From: Dasypus novemcinctus
Taxonomy: Eukaryota; Chordata; Mammalia; Cingulata; Dasypodidae
Assembly (NCBI RefSeq): GCF_030445035.2
Contig: NC_080677.1
Location: forward strand, 109,857,263 to 109,921,262
DNA: 64,000 nucleotides
Direction of reading: 5' to 3'
A model generated the notes under the pieces. The model was not told the origin of the DNA, did not search any database, and saw only the letters and a program-made list of their open reading frames with translations. The first letter of the stretch is position 1, and the number at the start of each line of letters is the position of its first letter. Shown here piece by piece: positions 44,560 to 56,370 of the stretch. A program made the translations under genes and the position numbers.

Positions 44560-44830
44560 CAGTCGAGGGCAAACAGGCAGATAAGAGCCCTACCATCCTG
44601 GAGCCTTGCCTTCAAGTTGGCGAGGAAGGCCATAAACAAAATACATAAGTAAATTATCATACAGCATATTAGAAGCTGATAATGCTACTAAGTGAAACAA
44701 GTGAGGAAGGGGTATAGAGCAAGCAAGGTTACCGAGGTGATATTTGAACATGGGAGGTGAGGAGAGGAGCTATCTTGGAGAAAGAGTGCTTCAGACAGAG
44801 GTAATGCAAGTTCGAGCAAGTTTGGCATGC
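44560..44830 (+). repeat. Long ancient repeat family fragment
   Basis: gcaggcagataagagcccta, aagtgaaacaagtgaggaag, gtgatatttgaacatggg and cagaggtaatgcaagttcga follow the order of the family at 48500-48900. Confidence 0.5.
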
Positions 44831-44879
44831 TGTGGGGGACACGATTTTTTATTTTTATTTCTTCTTACTTATAAAATAC

Positions 44880-45075
44880 TTATAAAATGTCTACCACATT
44901 TCAGGCACTATTCTGAGCACTCTATATATGTTTACTGTCTTCATCCTTGCAATTAAACCCAGGTAGCCTTATCATTCCCATTTTAAGAGGAAACTGAGGC
45001 ACAGAAGAGTTAGGAAAGTCACCACAAGTCCCACAGGTAGTAAGTGGTGGCACCCACATTTTAACATGGGCTGGT
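44880..45075 (+). repeat. MIR SINE
   Basis: ccacatttcaggcactattc, ttaagaggaaactgaggcac with agaagag, and caggtagtaagtggtggcac. Confidence 0.8.
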
Positions 45076-45503
45076 GGCCATGCCTTGACATCTGTACTCT
45101 GTTGCCTGCAATAGGGCAGGTGGGCAGATGTGTGAGTCTGTCTGGAGGGTGAGATGGGAGCCCTAGGAAAGTCTTGAACAGAGGAGTGGCAGGTAAATTC
45201 TTTCAGAAACTTCTGAAGCATTGACATGCATTTATGTATATGTATGTGAGTGTGTCCTTTAGGTTTGTACCTTCTTAGTAGTTAATATGCTTAATGCTAA
45301 CATTTAAAACAATTTTAATTTATGGGTTGGAGAGGAAGATTGATATTATATATGCTTTAGTTAAAGATGATATCCTATCAAGTAATATTTTGAGCACAGG
45401 TAATCACTTCTATTTTTAAAGTCTTACAAATACTTTTCTATTTTAGGACTCTGGCAGTACCTGTGTATCTGATCATATTTCCTTAGCGCAACAAATCAAC
45501 TTT

Positions 45504-45999
45504 TTTTTTAACAGATCAGTGTTTGGGTTTTTGTTTTATTTTTTGTTTGTTTGTTTTTGTTGTATTCACAATGTTGTGAAAACATTTCCATTATCTCCTA
45601 AAAGAAACCCCAAACCCATTAGTAGTCACTCCTAGTTTCCTGTCCCTACCCCACCGCCTGGTGACCATGAATCCACTTTCTATCCCTATGGATTTGCCCA
45701 TTCTGGATATTTCATATAAATGAAATCATAACATATGTGGTGACTTCTTTCATTGGCATAACGTTTTCAAGGTCCATCCCTATTGTTGCACGTACCAGTA
45801 CTTCATTCCTTTTTTTGACTGAATAATATTCCATCGTATTGATATACCCAAGTTTGTTTATCCGTTTGTTGATGGACATTTGGGTTTCCACTTCTTGACT
45901 ATTATAAATAATGCTGCTATGCATATTTGTGTACCAATTTTTATGTGAGTATGTTTTACAATTCTCTTGGATGGATTTGCTGCATCAGTGTTTAACATC
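45504..45999 (-). repeat. LINE-1 (L1MA/MB-type), 5'-truncated
   Basis: Reverse complement of the L1 3'UTR: actgaataatattccatcgt, ccgtttgttgatggacattt with gggtttcca, and aataatgctgctatgcatat. A T-run at its left is the tail complement. 13-bp target duplications acaaatcaacttt lie at 45491-45503 and 46000-46012, a directly readable target-primed insertion. Confidence 0.9.
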
Positions 46000-46011
46000 A
46001 CAAATCAACTT

Positions 46012-46755
46012 TTGATTACAAGGTATTGCTTAACACCTTGCCACTTGGAAAGGAATAATACAGAAGCAAGTGGATGCTTTTGTAAATGTCCTATCATGTG
46101 CTATTTGAGAAGGTGACCGATGAGTTACCTTGGGGTTTCGTGTGTCAGTATTGTGAAGGTGATCGGTGCTCAGTGGATACATTCTCCGTACAGCCGCCAC
46201 TGAGGTCATGTTTTGTAGCCTCCTCCAAAAAATAGATGGGGGGTGACCATGAGGAATTTGCCTTGAAGTAACTGAAAGACTCAGGCTGGAGCAACCCATC
46301 CTTTCCGGGTACCTCTAAGACACACACAGTCCTCTAAGAAAAATATTAATGATAATAATAGAAGCCTCAATCTTCTTTTTTTTCGCATTTACTATATGCC
46401 TCATATGATGCTAAATACTTTACAGGCTTCTTCTAGGCTTGTACTCTCCCATGTGTTAGCTCTGGCCCATTTGGCTATTGAGATCTTGAAATGCAGCTAG
46501 TCTGAATCAAGATGCTTTGTAAGTATAAATCACATATTGAATTTCGAAGTCTTGGTACAAAAAAATTAAAATATCTCATTGATATTTTTAATATTGATTA
46601 CACATTGAATTGATGTTTTTGATATCATGAGTTAAATATATTATTAAAATTAATTTCACCTGTTTCTTTTTACTTTTTTTAATGGGGCGTTTTAAAAATG
46701 TTAAATTACATATGTGGTGCACATTTGTGGTTTGCATTGTATTTCAGTGGACAGC
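46012..46755. other. Single-copy DNA
   Basis: No gene recognised. 46060-46330 is compositionally balanced and free of repeat signatures. Confidence 0.35.
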
Positions 46756-46935
46756 GCTGTTCTAGACAATTCCTCACAATAATGTGATCAGCTGGATGAT
46801 AGTATCATCCACATATTATGGGTGAGGAAATTGAGGCTTAGAGAGCTTATGTAAACTGCCCATGATCATACAGCTGTGGCATAAGCACAAATCTGTCTGT
46901 CTCTAAGCCTGGATTCTTACCCATTACTCTGTACT
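46755..46935 (+). repeat. MIR SINE
   Basis: ttcctcacaataatgtgatc, ggtgaggaaattgaggctta with gagagct, catgatcatacagctg and ctaagcctggattcttaccc. Confidence 0.75.
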
Positions 46936-47890
46936 GTCGCAACTTAGTCTAGAAATATAATCCATGTCATACAGGAATGGTTCCAAACATTAGCTATGGC
47001 AAAAAGCTTTTTTTCACATCTCCATTTTAGAGTACAAGAAAAATTGTCCATACAATTACGTAAGGTAGAAATTAGGTAATAGTAGGGAAAAATTGCTTAT
47101 GGGAAAGTTTCTTAAATACTTACTCTTTATTACAATTTGGGGCTCACCCACCTAAGCTTAAAAGGTAGATTCCTATTTCAGAGATTACCTTCATTTCTGT
47201 GATCCTATATTACAATTCTCGTCAGATTCTCAGGTCAGCGGTTGCTGTAACACAGATTCGGACAGAGAAGAGTGAGAGAAATTAGTGCTTCTGTATTGTT
47301 TTTTTCCTTCTTTTTTCCAGTACAATGTAAGGCTTTAATTTCATCTCATTTCATCTGCATTTGTAAAAGGCTCAATGGGACATTCTTCATAGCAATTCTA
47401 CCTTCTACTAACTTGTAGTGGAGAGGAGAAGGCAAAATTGTTTAGGAGCACAAGAGGCATTCCCCGCCCCCTGCCTCCCATGACCTTAAATCGTTTTCTA
47501 AATTATGTTTTTTTTAAGTCAACCAAGTCTTCCTTGTCCTAAGAAAAGGAAGAGAACTCAAAAATAATTCTCATTTGTGCATGATTAATGCTATTACTAT
47601 ATTTTAAATGCTATTTCTTAATAGTATTCCCATTTTACTCATACTTACGTGTAACATGTATCATGAGTAAAATTTACTTGTTTAATTCCGAATACCAAAG
47701 GGAAGACCCAGTTTAGAATACTAGCTCCGTAAGGTGTTTTTCCAAGTTGGGGAAGGTAGGGGTGTTGGGACAATTGGGTACCATGCTTTGCCTCAGGACT
47801 CAACCCCAAATGTTTAAACCCTCTCATATTCTTAGGGACCCAAAATGTTGATAAGAGCTGTTAAACAAAAGCACACATACTTTTTAAAAA
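46935..47890. other. Single-copy AT-rich DNA, nothing recognised
   Basis: No gene or repeat supported. Confidence 0.3.
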
Positions 47891-47894
47891 TTTC

Positions 47895-48105
47895 ATTTGT
47901 TTTCTTGTTTCTCTTTTTAAAATTTTTTATCTTTTTTTTTAAAAGATATATAGACCACATACAATGTTACATTAAAAAATATAAGAGGCTTCCATATACC
48001 CCACTCCCCACACCCCTCACTCCTCCCACACCAACAACTTCTTTTATTAGTGTGGTACACATACACTTTTTAATTTTCGTGTTTTTTTCCCTCTAGACTA
48101 GAAAT
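47895..48105. repeat. Lineage-type LINE-1 3'UTR fragment
   Basis: atatatagaccacatacaat, gttacattaaaaaatataag, gcttccatataccccactcc and tattagtgtggtacacatac: an L1 3'UTR segment of the kind common in xenarthran genomes, related to the copy at 57195. Confidence 0.55.
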
Positions 48106-48499
48106 TTATAGCATGCCAAGAAACAGGCCAACTTGAATCCTAAAACACTAAGTGCAGCCCCAAAATCAAACTCTAAGAAGCTAAAAATTTTCTAGACGTG
48201 TATTACATGCCATGTTTTTAGTTTTATTTTTTAATTCAGAGTCAAATTTTTCATGCCTCTAAACTAGGTTCATTTTAGTTTAAACAGCTACATGGAAAAT
48301 AAATTGCAACATTTGTTTTTTGTTTAGTTGTTCTTCCTTGAAATTCGTTAGCTGTTTCAATTGTGGTTCAGATGAGATGACAATGACCATGCAAAGAAGT
48401 TAGACAGATAGAATGGTTTTGGGAAGAATATATGGAGCTGAGAATCAGATGACCTGAATTCTAGTTCTGTTTCAACAACTAATGAGCAACAAGGCCTTG

Positions 48500-49330
48500 G
48501 GGATATTCAAGTTCTACAAACAATTATTAAACACCTACTGTGTTCAAGGCATTAAATAAGTGCTGGGAAATAAAGAGATAAATAAGGCATGGTTCCTTAA
48601 GGAAATTATCACCTAGTAGGAAAGAAAGGATGTTCACAAAACCATGGTATAGTATGGCAGAGAATGTTGTAATGGAATAGAATTTATAGGAACAAAGACA
48701 GAAATGAGCTTAAATTCCAGTCAGGAATATTTGGGATGGCTTCTTGAAAGAGTAATGTTTTGGGTGGTCCTAGAAGTGTGGGTAAGATCCCTGGGGGCTC
48801 ACAGGGAGGGTGATTTAAGCAGAAAATGCAGTGCAGGGGAGATGATATAAACAAAGGTGTGTGGTGAGGAATTACAGAGGTGGTTCAGGAAACTTGTTAG
48901 ACAGGAAGGCACAGTTAATTCTGAATAATAAAGGGAGATAAGTTTTAACACCTAGATTAGAATCAGATTGTGGTGGAGCTTGGATTCCATTTTGAAGAAT
49001 TTGGTTGGGCTTCAGCAAAGACATGGAGCAGACCCATGAATTATCAGCTTAGCTAGAGTGATTGTTTTGGCAGCACTGGATAGTATAAGTGGTGAAGGGA
49101 AAGACACAAGGTAAAGAGGTCAGTTAGAAAACTAGTGTGGTAGGGTTCTTGCAAGGGGGATGGATAGAGAAGGGAGATAAAGGAGACCTCTCCCAGGGAG
49201 AATTGACAGGGCTTGAAGACAATTGGTTTTAATATGTAAAAGATGACTGAGGCTTTGATCACTGGTGAGTCAGAGGATGGAGACATTGAGAACATATGAA
49301 AAAAGATGCTGAGTTTGGTTTTGAGCATTA
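48500..49330 (+). repeat. Long ancient mammalian repeat (same family as 9640-11170)
   Basis: Opens acacctactgtgttcaaggc. Then aattatcacctagtaggaaa, gggatggcttcttgaaagag, gcagaaaatgcagtgcaggg and gcttggattccattttgaag. It ends at 49330 where L2 begins. No open frame of note. Confidence 0.6.
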
Positions 49331-49344
49331 GTTTGTTCTCAATA

Positions 49345-49800
49345 CATTGGCTAAAGTAAGCTTATAAAAACACAAGTCAGTTCTTGACTCCCCTCTCCTC
49401 AAAACTCTTCTATGACTTCTCATCATACTCAGAACAAAAGAAAAATCCTCACAGTGACTAATCAGGCCTTACATGACCTGGCTGCCCACTTCCCCTCTGG
49501 TCTCATCACCTTCCATGACCCTCTCCTCCACATGGATGTAGCCAACTGGCCTCCTTGTTGTTCCTCAAATGGGGCCCAACTTGAATCTGCTTCGGGGTCT
49601 TTCTTGTTTTCTCTGACAGACCCCTTTTTTTTCCAGACAATTCTCATAACTTACTCCCCTAGTCTTTCAGTTCTATTCAAATGCTGCCATATAAGAGAAG
49701 CCTTTCCTGATCGTCCTACCTAAAACAGCAACTATCAACTCCCCTTGCCACTTTCCCTTTTCCCCACTTTGTTGTTCTCCATAATGCCTATCACCATCTA
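49345..49800 (+). repeat. LINE L2 3' portion
   Basis: cttctatgacttctcatcat with actcagaac, ggccttacatgacctggctg, tctggtctcatcaccttcca, ggcctccttgttgttcctca and agaagcctttcctgatcgtc: clear L2 order. Confidence 0.8.
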
Positions 49801-49839
49801 TATATATTTATTTGTTTGCTATCACGACCTGGAAACCAA

Positions 49840-50210
49840 ATCAGTGAAAAAAAAATTAATTAAATAATCCAATATTTTCAAGGATACGATGAGGCTTGTT
49901 ACTCTCATTACACCATTCTTGGGACTATAAATTGACTTAATCCCTTTGAAAAGCAATTTGGCAATAAATATGAAGAGTTATAAAATGTTTATGTCCTGGA
50001 ACATTTTATGTTTTGGAACTTCTGGAAATTGATCCTAAGAAGATGGCCTAAAATATGGAAAAGAGAATATGTGAGTATATGTGTATATTGGTGCAGTATT
50101 TATAATATCAAGAAATGGGAAAAACCCTGAATGTCTAACAGTATAAGGAAAGAGGTGAATTAAGAAAATTAATTCATTTACTTACTGATATACCGTTTAC
50201 GTGTTAAAAG
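49840..50210 (+). repeat. LINE-1 (old) 3'UTR fragment
   Basis: ctttgaaaagcaatttggca, gaacttctggaaattgatcc with taagaaga, and gcagtatttataatatcaag with aaatggg. Confidence 0.7.
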
Positions 50211-50261
50211 GATAGTTATGAAAGGGTGGTTAGCAACAAGGAAAATGCTTATAAGCCCTAT

Positions 50262-50500
50262 CCCAGCCTACAGTTTGGGACTGGAAGAAGCTGGTACCAT
50301 GGAGCCTTAAGAGGAAAGAGGAGGCTGAACCCCTGCAGAGACTGGCAACTGTCTTTGGTGAGAAAGTACCTCTTACGGTACCCTGAGTTGGACACTTTAG
50401 GGCCTGGTAACTGTAAGCTTCTACTCCAAATAAATACCCTATATAAAAGTCAACAGATTTCTGGTACTTTGTGTCAGGACTCCTTTGGCTGACTCATACA
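50262..50500 (+). mobile_element. MaLR-like LTR, 3' part only
   Basis: Ends tttggctgactcataca, preceded by aagtcaacagatttctggta and ccaaataaataccctatata. It is the same terminus as the LTR at 56371-56887. The 5' half is missing. Confidence 0.7.
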
Positions 50501-50830
50501 GAGGCATAGAGGTAGCCCTTATGGAGTGCATTGCCTGAGAAATCTGCTAAGATTTATGATATATCCTGGAATTTTTCATTTTTAGCTATTTATCATCATC
50601 ACTATTATTATTATTTGTATTAAAATAAGCCAGGGTAGGTACAGTTGAACTCCATCTCAGCCTCTGACCTGTTCTTCTCTAGTAATATGTAAGACAATTG
50701 TATAGTGATCAAAAAACTCTAAAAAGTGGTTAAATCTAAATGAAGTTTAACAATAGCCAGTGTCTTTCAAAGACAATGAAACTTATCCTTTCAGGTCAAT
50801 GACAGAACTCAAAGTGCTCACTAATAAAAT

Positions 50831-51363
50831 TGTGGTGGTTTGGAGGTGTACGTACCCCAGAAAAACATGTTCTTAAATTTAATCTATTCCTGTGGATGTG
50901 AACCCATTGTAAGTATGACATGCTTTTTAAAAAATTATTTAGGAGGTACTGGGGATTGAACTGGGACCTTGTTCATGTGAAGCAGGCCCTCAACTACTGA
51001 GCTTCTCCTGCTCCACAGTAGGACCCTTTGATGAGGCTGCTTCGGTTAAGGTATGGCCCACCTCGATCAGTCTTAATCCTATTACTGAAGTCCTTATAAT
51101 TGGAATGAAATTCAGACAGAGAGGGAAAGCCAGAGGGAAGAGCAGAAGATGAACATCAGCGAAACCTGGAGAAGAAGGGAGACCCAGAGATGCTGCCATG
51201 TGCCTTGCCATGTGACAAGCTAAGGACCAAGTATCTCAGATGATAACTTGATTTGGAAGTACTTTCAACGTCAAAAACTGTGAGCAAATAAATTTCCATT
51301 CTTTACCCTGAACCATTGCATGGTATCATGGTATTTGCTTGAGCAGCGCAGGAAACTAAACCA
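50831..51363 (+). mobile_element. MaLR-like solo LTR with a nested SINE
   Basis: Opens TGtggtggtttggaggtg and ends gaggaaactaaacCA-type sequence (ggaaactaaacca). A 5-bp target duplication aaaat lies at 50826-50830 and 51364-51368. gtgagcaaataaatttccat near the end holds an AATAAA-like signal, as in MaLR LTRs. A DAS monomer is nested at 50920-51016. No internal genes. Confidence 0.85.
50920..51016 (-). mobile_element. DAS SINE, monomer, nested in an LTR
   Basis: Reverse tRNA-like unit: ggaggtactggggattgaac (B-box side) and ctactgagcttctcctgctc (A-box side). Flanks agtatgac (50912-50919) and agtaggac (51017-51024) differ at one base. Confidence 0.8.
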
Positions 51364-51369
51364 AAAATA

Positions 51370-52190
51370 AAGTATTATCTGTCACTAGTAAAAAAAAAAA
51401 AAAATGCTTATGAGACAATGTTATATTTAAAAGAACAGGCCCCACATTTGCCTACAGTATGGTCCCAGGTATTTTGAAATACTCATATGAAAAAGCACTT
51501 GGAGAAAAGTAACCCAAATGCTGATACTAAATGCATTAGGCTAGTGTGATTATAAGAGTTTAATTTTTTCTAAAGCTTTCAGATTTTCTGTTTTACATTA
51601 TAACCATCTGTAACATTATTTTATTTTAAAATAATCATTTTTAATAAGCAAAAGAAACAGCTGCTACTGCTCAACTTACCCTCTAAACTACACTGTTTGG
51701 CATCAAAGTTAAGTGTGAGTTGTCACGCTGATGGTACCTGCCTTTAGGACTGAGGGCCACCAACTCCAATCACTGGCCCTATAGCTCATTAGTCCTATAG
51801 GGACTCTCAAATCTTAGCTCCCCGCCCTCATTCCTCACTTCCTCCTTTTCCCCATTTCCCTGAATAATTTTAGTCTGAGTTCACCCAATGATGATAGTCA
51901 CAATCATGAAACAATAAAGACAAAGTGACAGAGCAAAATTTGCTCCATACATTTCGACAAAGTTTTTATGAACAAATTGAGGCTAAGCCACCTTATCTAT
52001 GACTCCTTTCATTTTTCTTATTTTGGGCTTCCCCTTCTTCCATTGGTAGACTTTTAGGGTTTCCACTTTGCTATTCTTCATAGGGTTTGTCAACATCTGA
52101 CATACTAGGTATTTACATGTTTATTATCATCAATTAGAAACTGAAGTTGTAAATAATAATGATGACGATGATGATGTCTGATGAAATAAT
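51370..52190. other. Single-copy DNA with an A run
   Basis: A14 run at 51390-51403. Nothing else recognised. Confidence 0.3.
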
Positions 52191-52375
52191 TCAATATCTA
52201 CTTACTAAGTGCCAGGTAAGCTCTTTACTTTACATTTTAGAGATGAGGAAACTGAGGCTTGGAAGGATTAAACAATTTGCCCAAGTTCACCTACCTGCGA
52301 GGTTATTAACTTGGAATTTAAACCATCATCTTTCAGACCTCAAATCCTATTCCTTAGCCTCTACACTGATGAACA
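52190..52375 (+). repeat. MIR SINE
   Basis: ctacttactaagtgccaggt, tagagatgaggaaactgagg with cttggaagg, and acaatttgcccaagttcacc. It is preceded by a short gatgac/gatgat run. Confidence 0.85.
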
Positions 52376-52379
52376 CACA

Positions 52380-52858
52380 CTGATCATTAAGACAGCCTAA
52401 ATTTATTCATTATATAGGCATTACCTGGGTGAAATAAACACTTGAATAAACGAATACTTCTACATGAAACTTCCACTTATTTTACCTGATGGAGCTGTCC
52501 TTGGTCTGAGAGGTACTAGAAGAAAACTTAGCCTGGAGTCTCTGACTTCTCACAGAGTTGTTGAGTTTTCTGATTTGTAGAAATTTACCAACCCACCATG
52601 TAGAATAGGTTGGGAGATCTCTCAGGAGAGACCACGAGCACTCTAAAGTTCTTCATCATAGTGCTTTTAAAAAATGTTTCCCTCCGTTTGAGCAGAGCAG
52701 GAAATGGAGAGCCTGAAGTTATGAATACCCATTTTGTGCCTAATGCAGTTCTAAACACCCCCAAAAAGAAAAATAAGTTTGTAAAAAATTAAGTAAAAAT
52801 TACTTTATTTTAAAAACAAAAATCAGGGGTATTCTATAATATAGTGTTTATTTTAGCT
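52380..52858. other. Single-copy DNA, nothing recognised
   Basis: No gene or repeat supported. Confidence 0.3.
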
Positions 52859-52874
52859 AATTTGTCCTTTTCTT

Positions 52875-53252
52875 TCTTTTTTTTTAAAGATTTATTTATT
52901 TATTTAATCCCCACCCCCCCACCCCCCCGGTTGTCTTTTCTCTGTGTCTATTTGCTGCATCTGGTTTCTTTTGTCTGCTTCTGTTGTCATCAGCGGCAAG
53001 GGAAATGTGGGCGGCGCCATTCCTAGGCAGGCTGCACTTTCTTTCCCGCTGGGCGGCTCTCCTTACGGGGTGCACTCCTTGTGCGTGGGGTTCCCCTACA
53101 TGGGGAACACCCCTGCGTGGCAGGGCACTCCTTGCGCACATCAGCACTGCACATGGGCCAGCTCCACATGGGTCAAGGAGGCCCGGGGTTTGAACCGCGG
53201 ACCTCCCATGTGGTAGAAGGACGCCCTAACCACTGGGCCAAGTCTGTTTTCC
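52875..53252 (-). mobile_element. DAS SINE, long form
   Basis: Reverse: head at the right (ggggtttgaaccgcggacct B box; accactgggccaagtctg A box), body with gcactcc modules, tail complement taaagatttatttatttatt at the left. A perfect 16-bp target duplication aatttgtccttttctt lies at 52859-52874 and 53253-53268. Confidence 0.97.
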
Positions 53253-53269
53253 AATTTGTCCTTTTCTTG

Positions 53270-54487
53270 GGGGAATTGGTAAAAATCAATATTTTCTTTG
53301 CATATATTTGTAATTATAGCACTATGTAAATATTATATCTGCACAATACATTTTGAATACACACACGATTCATGCAACAGACGAAAATGCAACAAAAATC
53401 TATAGCTATTGTCCATCAGTTGTAACAAATATTTCACACCAATGCAAGGTGTTAATAAAGGGTGGTATATGGGAATCCTGTGTTTTATGCTTGGTTGCTC
53501 TGTAAACCACAACTTCTCTAACAAAGCAAAATATATCTGTAGCTACCTAGGGGTAGGAACTAACTGACTACAAACCAATCTTGAAAGAAACAGTACATCT
53601 AAAATGAGGGAAAATACTGTAATTCGTTGAACCTTGCGTCATGTATTGGGACTCGTTTTAAATGATTGGATTCAGGTGAGATGAATTTCGTTATTGACCA
53701 ACAAGTGAAAGAGGGACACATCGGAGTCCCAGCATGATGACGTTATTTAGAGGTATATGGACTTCATCAACTGCTGCCTGGTAACTGGAAATGATGTTTG
53801 AGGAAGAAACTGATGGTTGAATTTTGTTTCCGGTTTTCATTGTCCTTCTTCAAATTTTGAAAACTTTTAATCCCTATCCTCCCCTCACCATCCCTATGTC
53901 GCATTGTTTGTACTTTTTCAGAGACAGATGGAATTCTTAATAGACACAATTATGTTTCCTTGCCTCCTGAAGGGAAAACAAATAACAGGGAACAAGAAAG
54001 ATTCAAAAAGGTTTTGCATATTACATGGAAAGAGATTTCTGATTTCATATTTTGCATTTTCCTCAGAACCCTTCTCTGTTCTGATTAATCATTCTTTTTC
54101 CTTTAAAATCACTCTGTGGCATCTCTTCTCATCACGGGGATGAGGGCAGCAGGAGCATCTGATGTCGGGGTGTTGGGAGAAATCAGGAATGCAAGATGAT
54201 CCTATGTCTTACGTGATTAGATAGACTCATACAAATTTTGGAAAGACAATTTTTGGAATGAAAAAACAGCAAGACTTTTCTTTAAACCTAATCATTTTAA
54301 AGTAGATCTCAATATCTATTTTATCAATCCAATTCAATTCAGTGAATATTTAACACTCGCTACCCAGTTGAATAAAAATAATATTTTATACAGCCCTGAT
54401 TGAATGAAAAATATTATGCTGATCAATAGGACTACAAAAAAACAAGTACAGAATCTATGTTTCCAGTACAATTCAGAGAGGAAGTTT
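53270..54487. other. Single-copy DNA, about 1.2 kb
   Basis: No gene or transposon recognised. The whole stretch lacks repeat signatures. Confidence 0.35.
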
Positions 54488-54682
54488 GTTCTCTCTCTTT
54501 CCCCTATGTTTTCCTCTCTCTCTGTCCCTCCCTCATCTCTTCCCCACTTCTTCCCTCTCCCTCCCTCTTCTACAGTTGCCTCCTCTTCCCTTCCCTCTTC
54601 TCTTCTCCTCCCCTCTTTTCACCTTCTCCCTTCCCCCTTCCTCTTCTGTACTCCTTTCTCCTCTCCTCTCTCTCTCTCCCTG
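54488..54682 (+). repeat. Polypyrimidine tract, about 195 bp
   Basis: Almost only C and T on the plus strand (ctctctctttcccc, ctctctctgtccctccctc and similar). It is followed by TATC-type repeats at 54700-54740. Short open frames here are composition artefacts. Confidence 0.9.
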
Positions 54683-54744
54683 ATGAAAGGGCATCCCATA
54701 TCTACATCTGTATCTATGTCTATCTATCTATATCTCTTTGTTTG

Positions 54745-56185
54745 GGGAGCAAGCATTATTTGAATTATACCTGAGAAATTCTGAAATCCCATAGTTGGAA
54801 ATAATTTCTTCCTTAATCTGATGTTTTCCAACACATGGAAAGAAGATGGAGCTTCCATGAAAAACAACAGCTTAATTTAAGCAAAGGCTGGGAGAGGATA
54901 TTAATGACCGCTGAAAAGTTTTTGAGAAAGGCATTCTAAGCAGAAAGATGGGAGCTGATTTTGCAATCACATAAAATTTTAAAAAGAAAGGAAGGAGAGG
55001 GGATTGGTGAAGAAATTGATACCCTAAGATAATGCTGGGAGAAATTAGGAACAGCTAGAGAATTAGGAAATATTTTGGCCAAAAATTTAAAACCCTCAGT
55101 TTATCTATTTGTACATCAACATGTTTGAGATGAAACATACAAATATGGAAAAACATAATATTACTCTGCCGATAATATTACAGATTCCCCAAAGCAAAGG
55201 AACAAATACCCATTCATTCTCAGTTGACGTCAGATGATTTATCACTGGTTTATGTCCTAAAATGAGTTAGGAAACTTATTATTTTCAGTTCATTTCTGTA
55301 TTTCCTCTAAGTTCAGGGGCAAAACTTTTTAAAAAAACAGTAAATGTATTATATTTATTTAACATTTGGAATATAACATATCCTGCATATTTATAATTTA
55401 TTTGTATGAAATAATTTATTAAAATATACATTGACCAGTATGTTTAATATAGTCACATAGTTTCATATATTAATTTACTTAACTATGAAAATATCTTTTC
55501 CTTTAAAATATTTTAAATGCTTTAGTATTCTACTTTTTTTTTTTTTTTGCTATTTAAAAAATGTTTTATTTTGCTTTTTTGAAGAGTCAAGCGTGTTTTT
55601 CTGTTTTCTAACCAACAGCTAGATTTAGAGTTCCATCTTATGTCACAAGTGATCCTTGTTGGTATAAATTTTATATTTGGGGGGCTATAGAGACTTCTTG
55701 TCTTTCCCAAAAAGTTTTTGTCAATTGTTTTCTATGATCCCTCATATTAGCAGTCAGCAATAAGCAAAAATAAAGCTGGGACTGTGTAAAAAAAAATCAC
55801 TGGCCCACATTCATCCTTTTTCAGCACAGTTTACTCATTAGTGTTCCCCATTCAGCTACTGTGCCAGCCAACGGAAACAGCTAGTTGTTGTCTAAAATGA
55901 AGAATAATTGGAAACATGGTGCCTGTTTCTTTTCCTGCAAGTAACAATTCATCCATTTAACACTCTTTTGGTGCTCTTGAATTCTGTGCTAGACAGCCTG
56001 TGTTCACTGTTCAGTTGGGGCCACTCTGAGCAACACTAACCTTCTCTTGCGCTGCTGACCCTCCTGAAGTAAAGCAGGGAAGCCATTTGAGGGTCTGGCG
56101 CCCCTACATTGAGTTCCTTAAATAGGTAAATCGGCATCGAACTGAAAATGCCTAGTCTAGAGGGATAATAATTTTAAAAAATAAA
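54745..56185. other. Single-copy AT-rich DNA
   Basis: No gene. A T-run lies at 55532-55547. 55800-56060 is more balanced and repeat-free. Nothing else supported. Confidence 0.3.
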
Positions 56186-56310
56186 ATTTCTAACTATTAT
56201 GATTCCCATTCTACAGATAAAGAAAATTAGGTCCTGAAAGGGAAGTAACTTGCCCAGAGGCACTTTGCTAGCAAGCCATAGAACAGACTGTCTGGTTCCA
56301 GCACCTTTTC
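56185..56310 (+). repeat. MIR-type SINE fragment
   Basis: tcccattctacagataaaga with aaattaggtcc, and gaagtaacttgcccagaggc. Confidence 0.7.
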
Positions 56311-56370
56311 TCTTTACCTTATGTGCAGTTTGAGATTATTTATGAATCCCAAAAAAAGAAATTATGTTTG

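Noticed and set aside
52896..53216. Frames of 69-90 codons
   Set aside because: Inside the long DAS SINE at 52875-53252.
54404..54774. Ser/Leu/Pro-rich frames of 65-119 codons
   Set aside because: Produced by the polypyrimidine tract.
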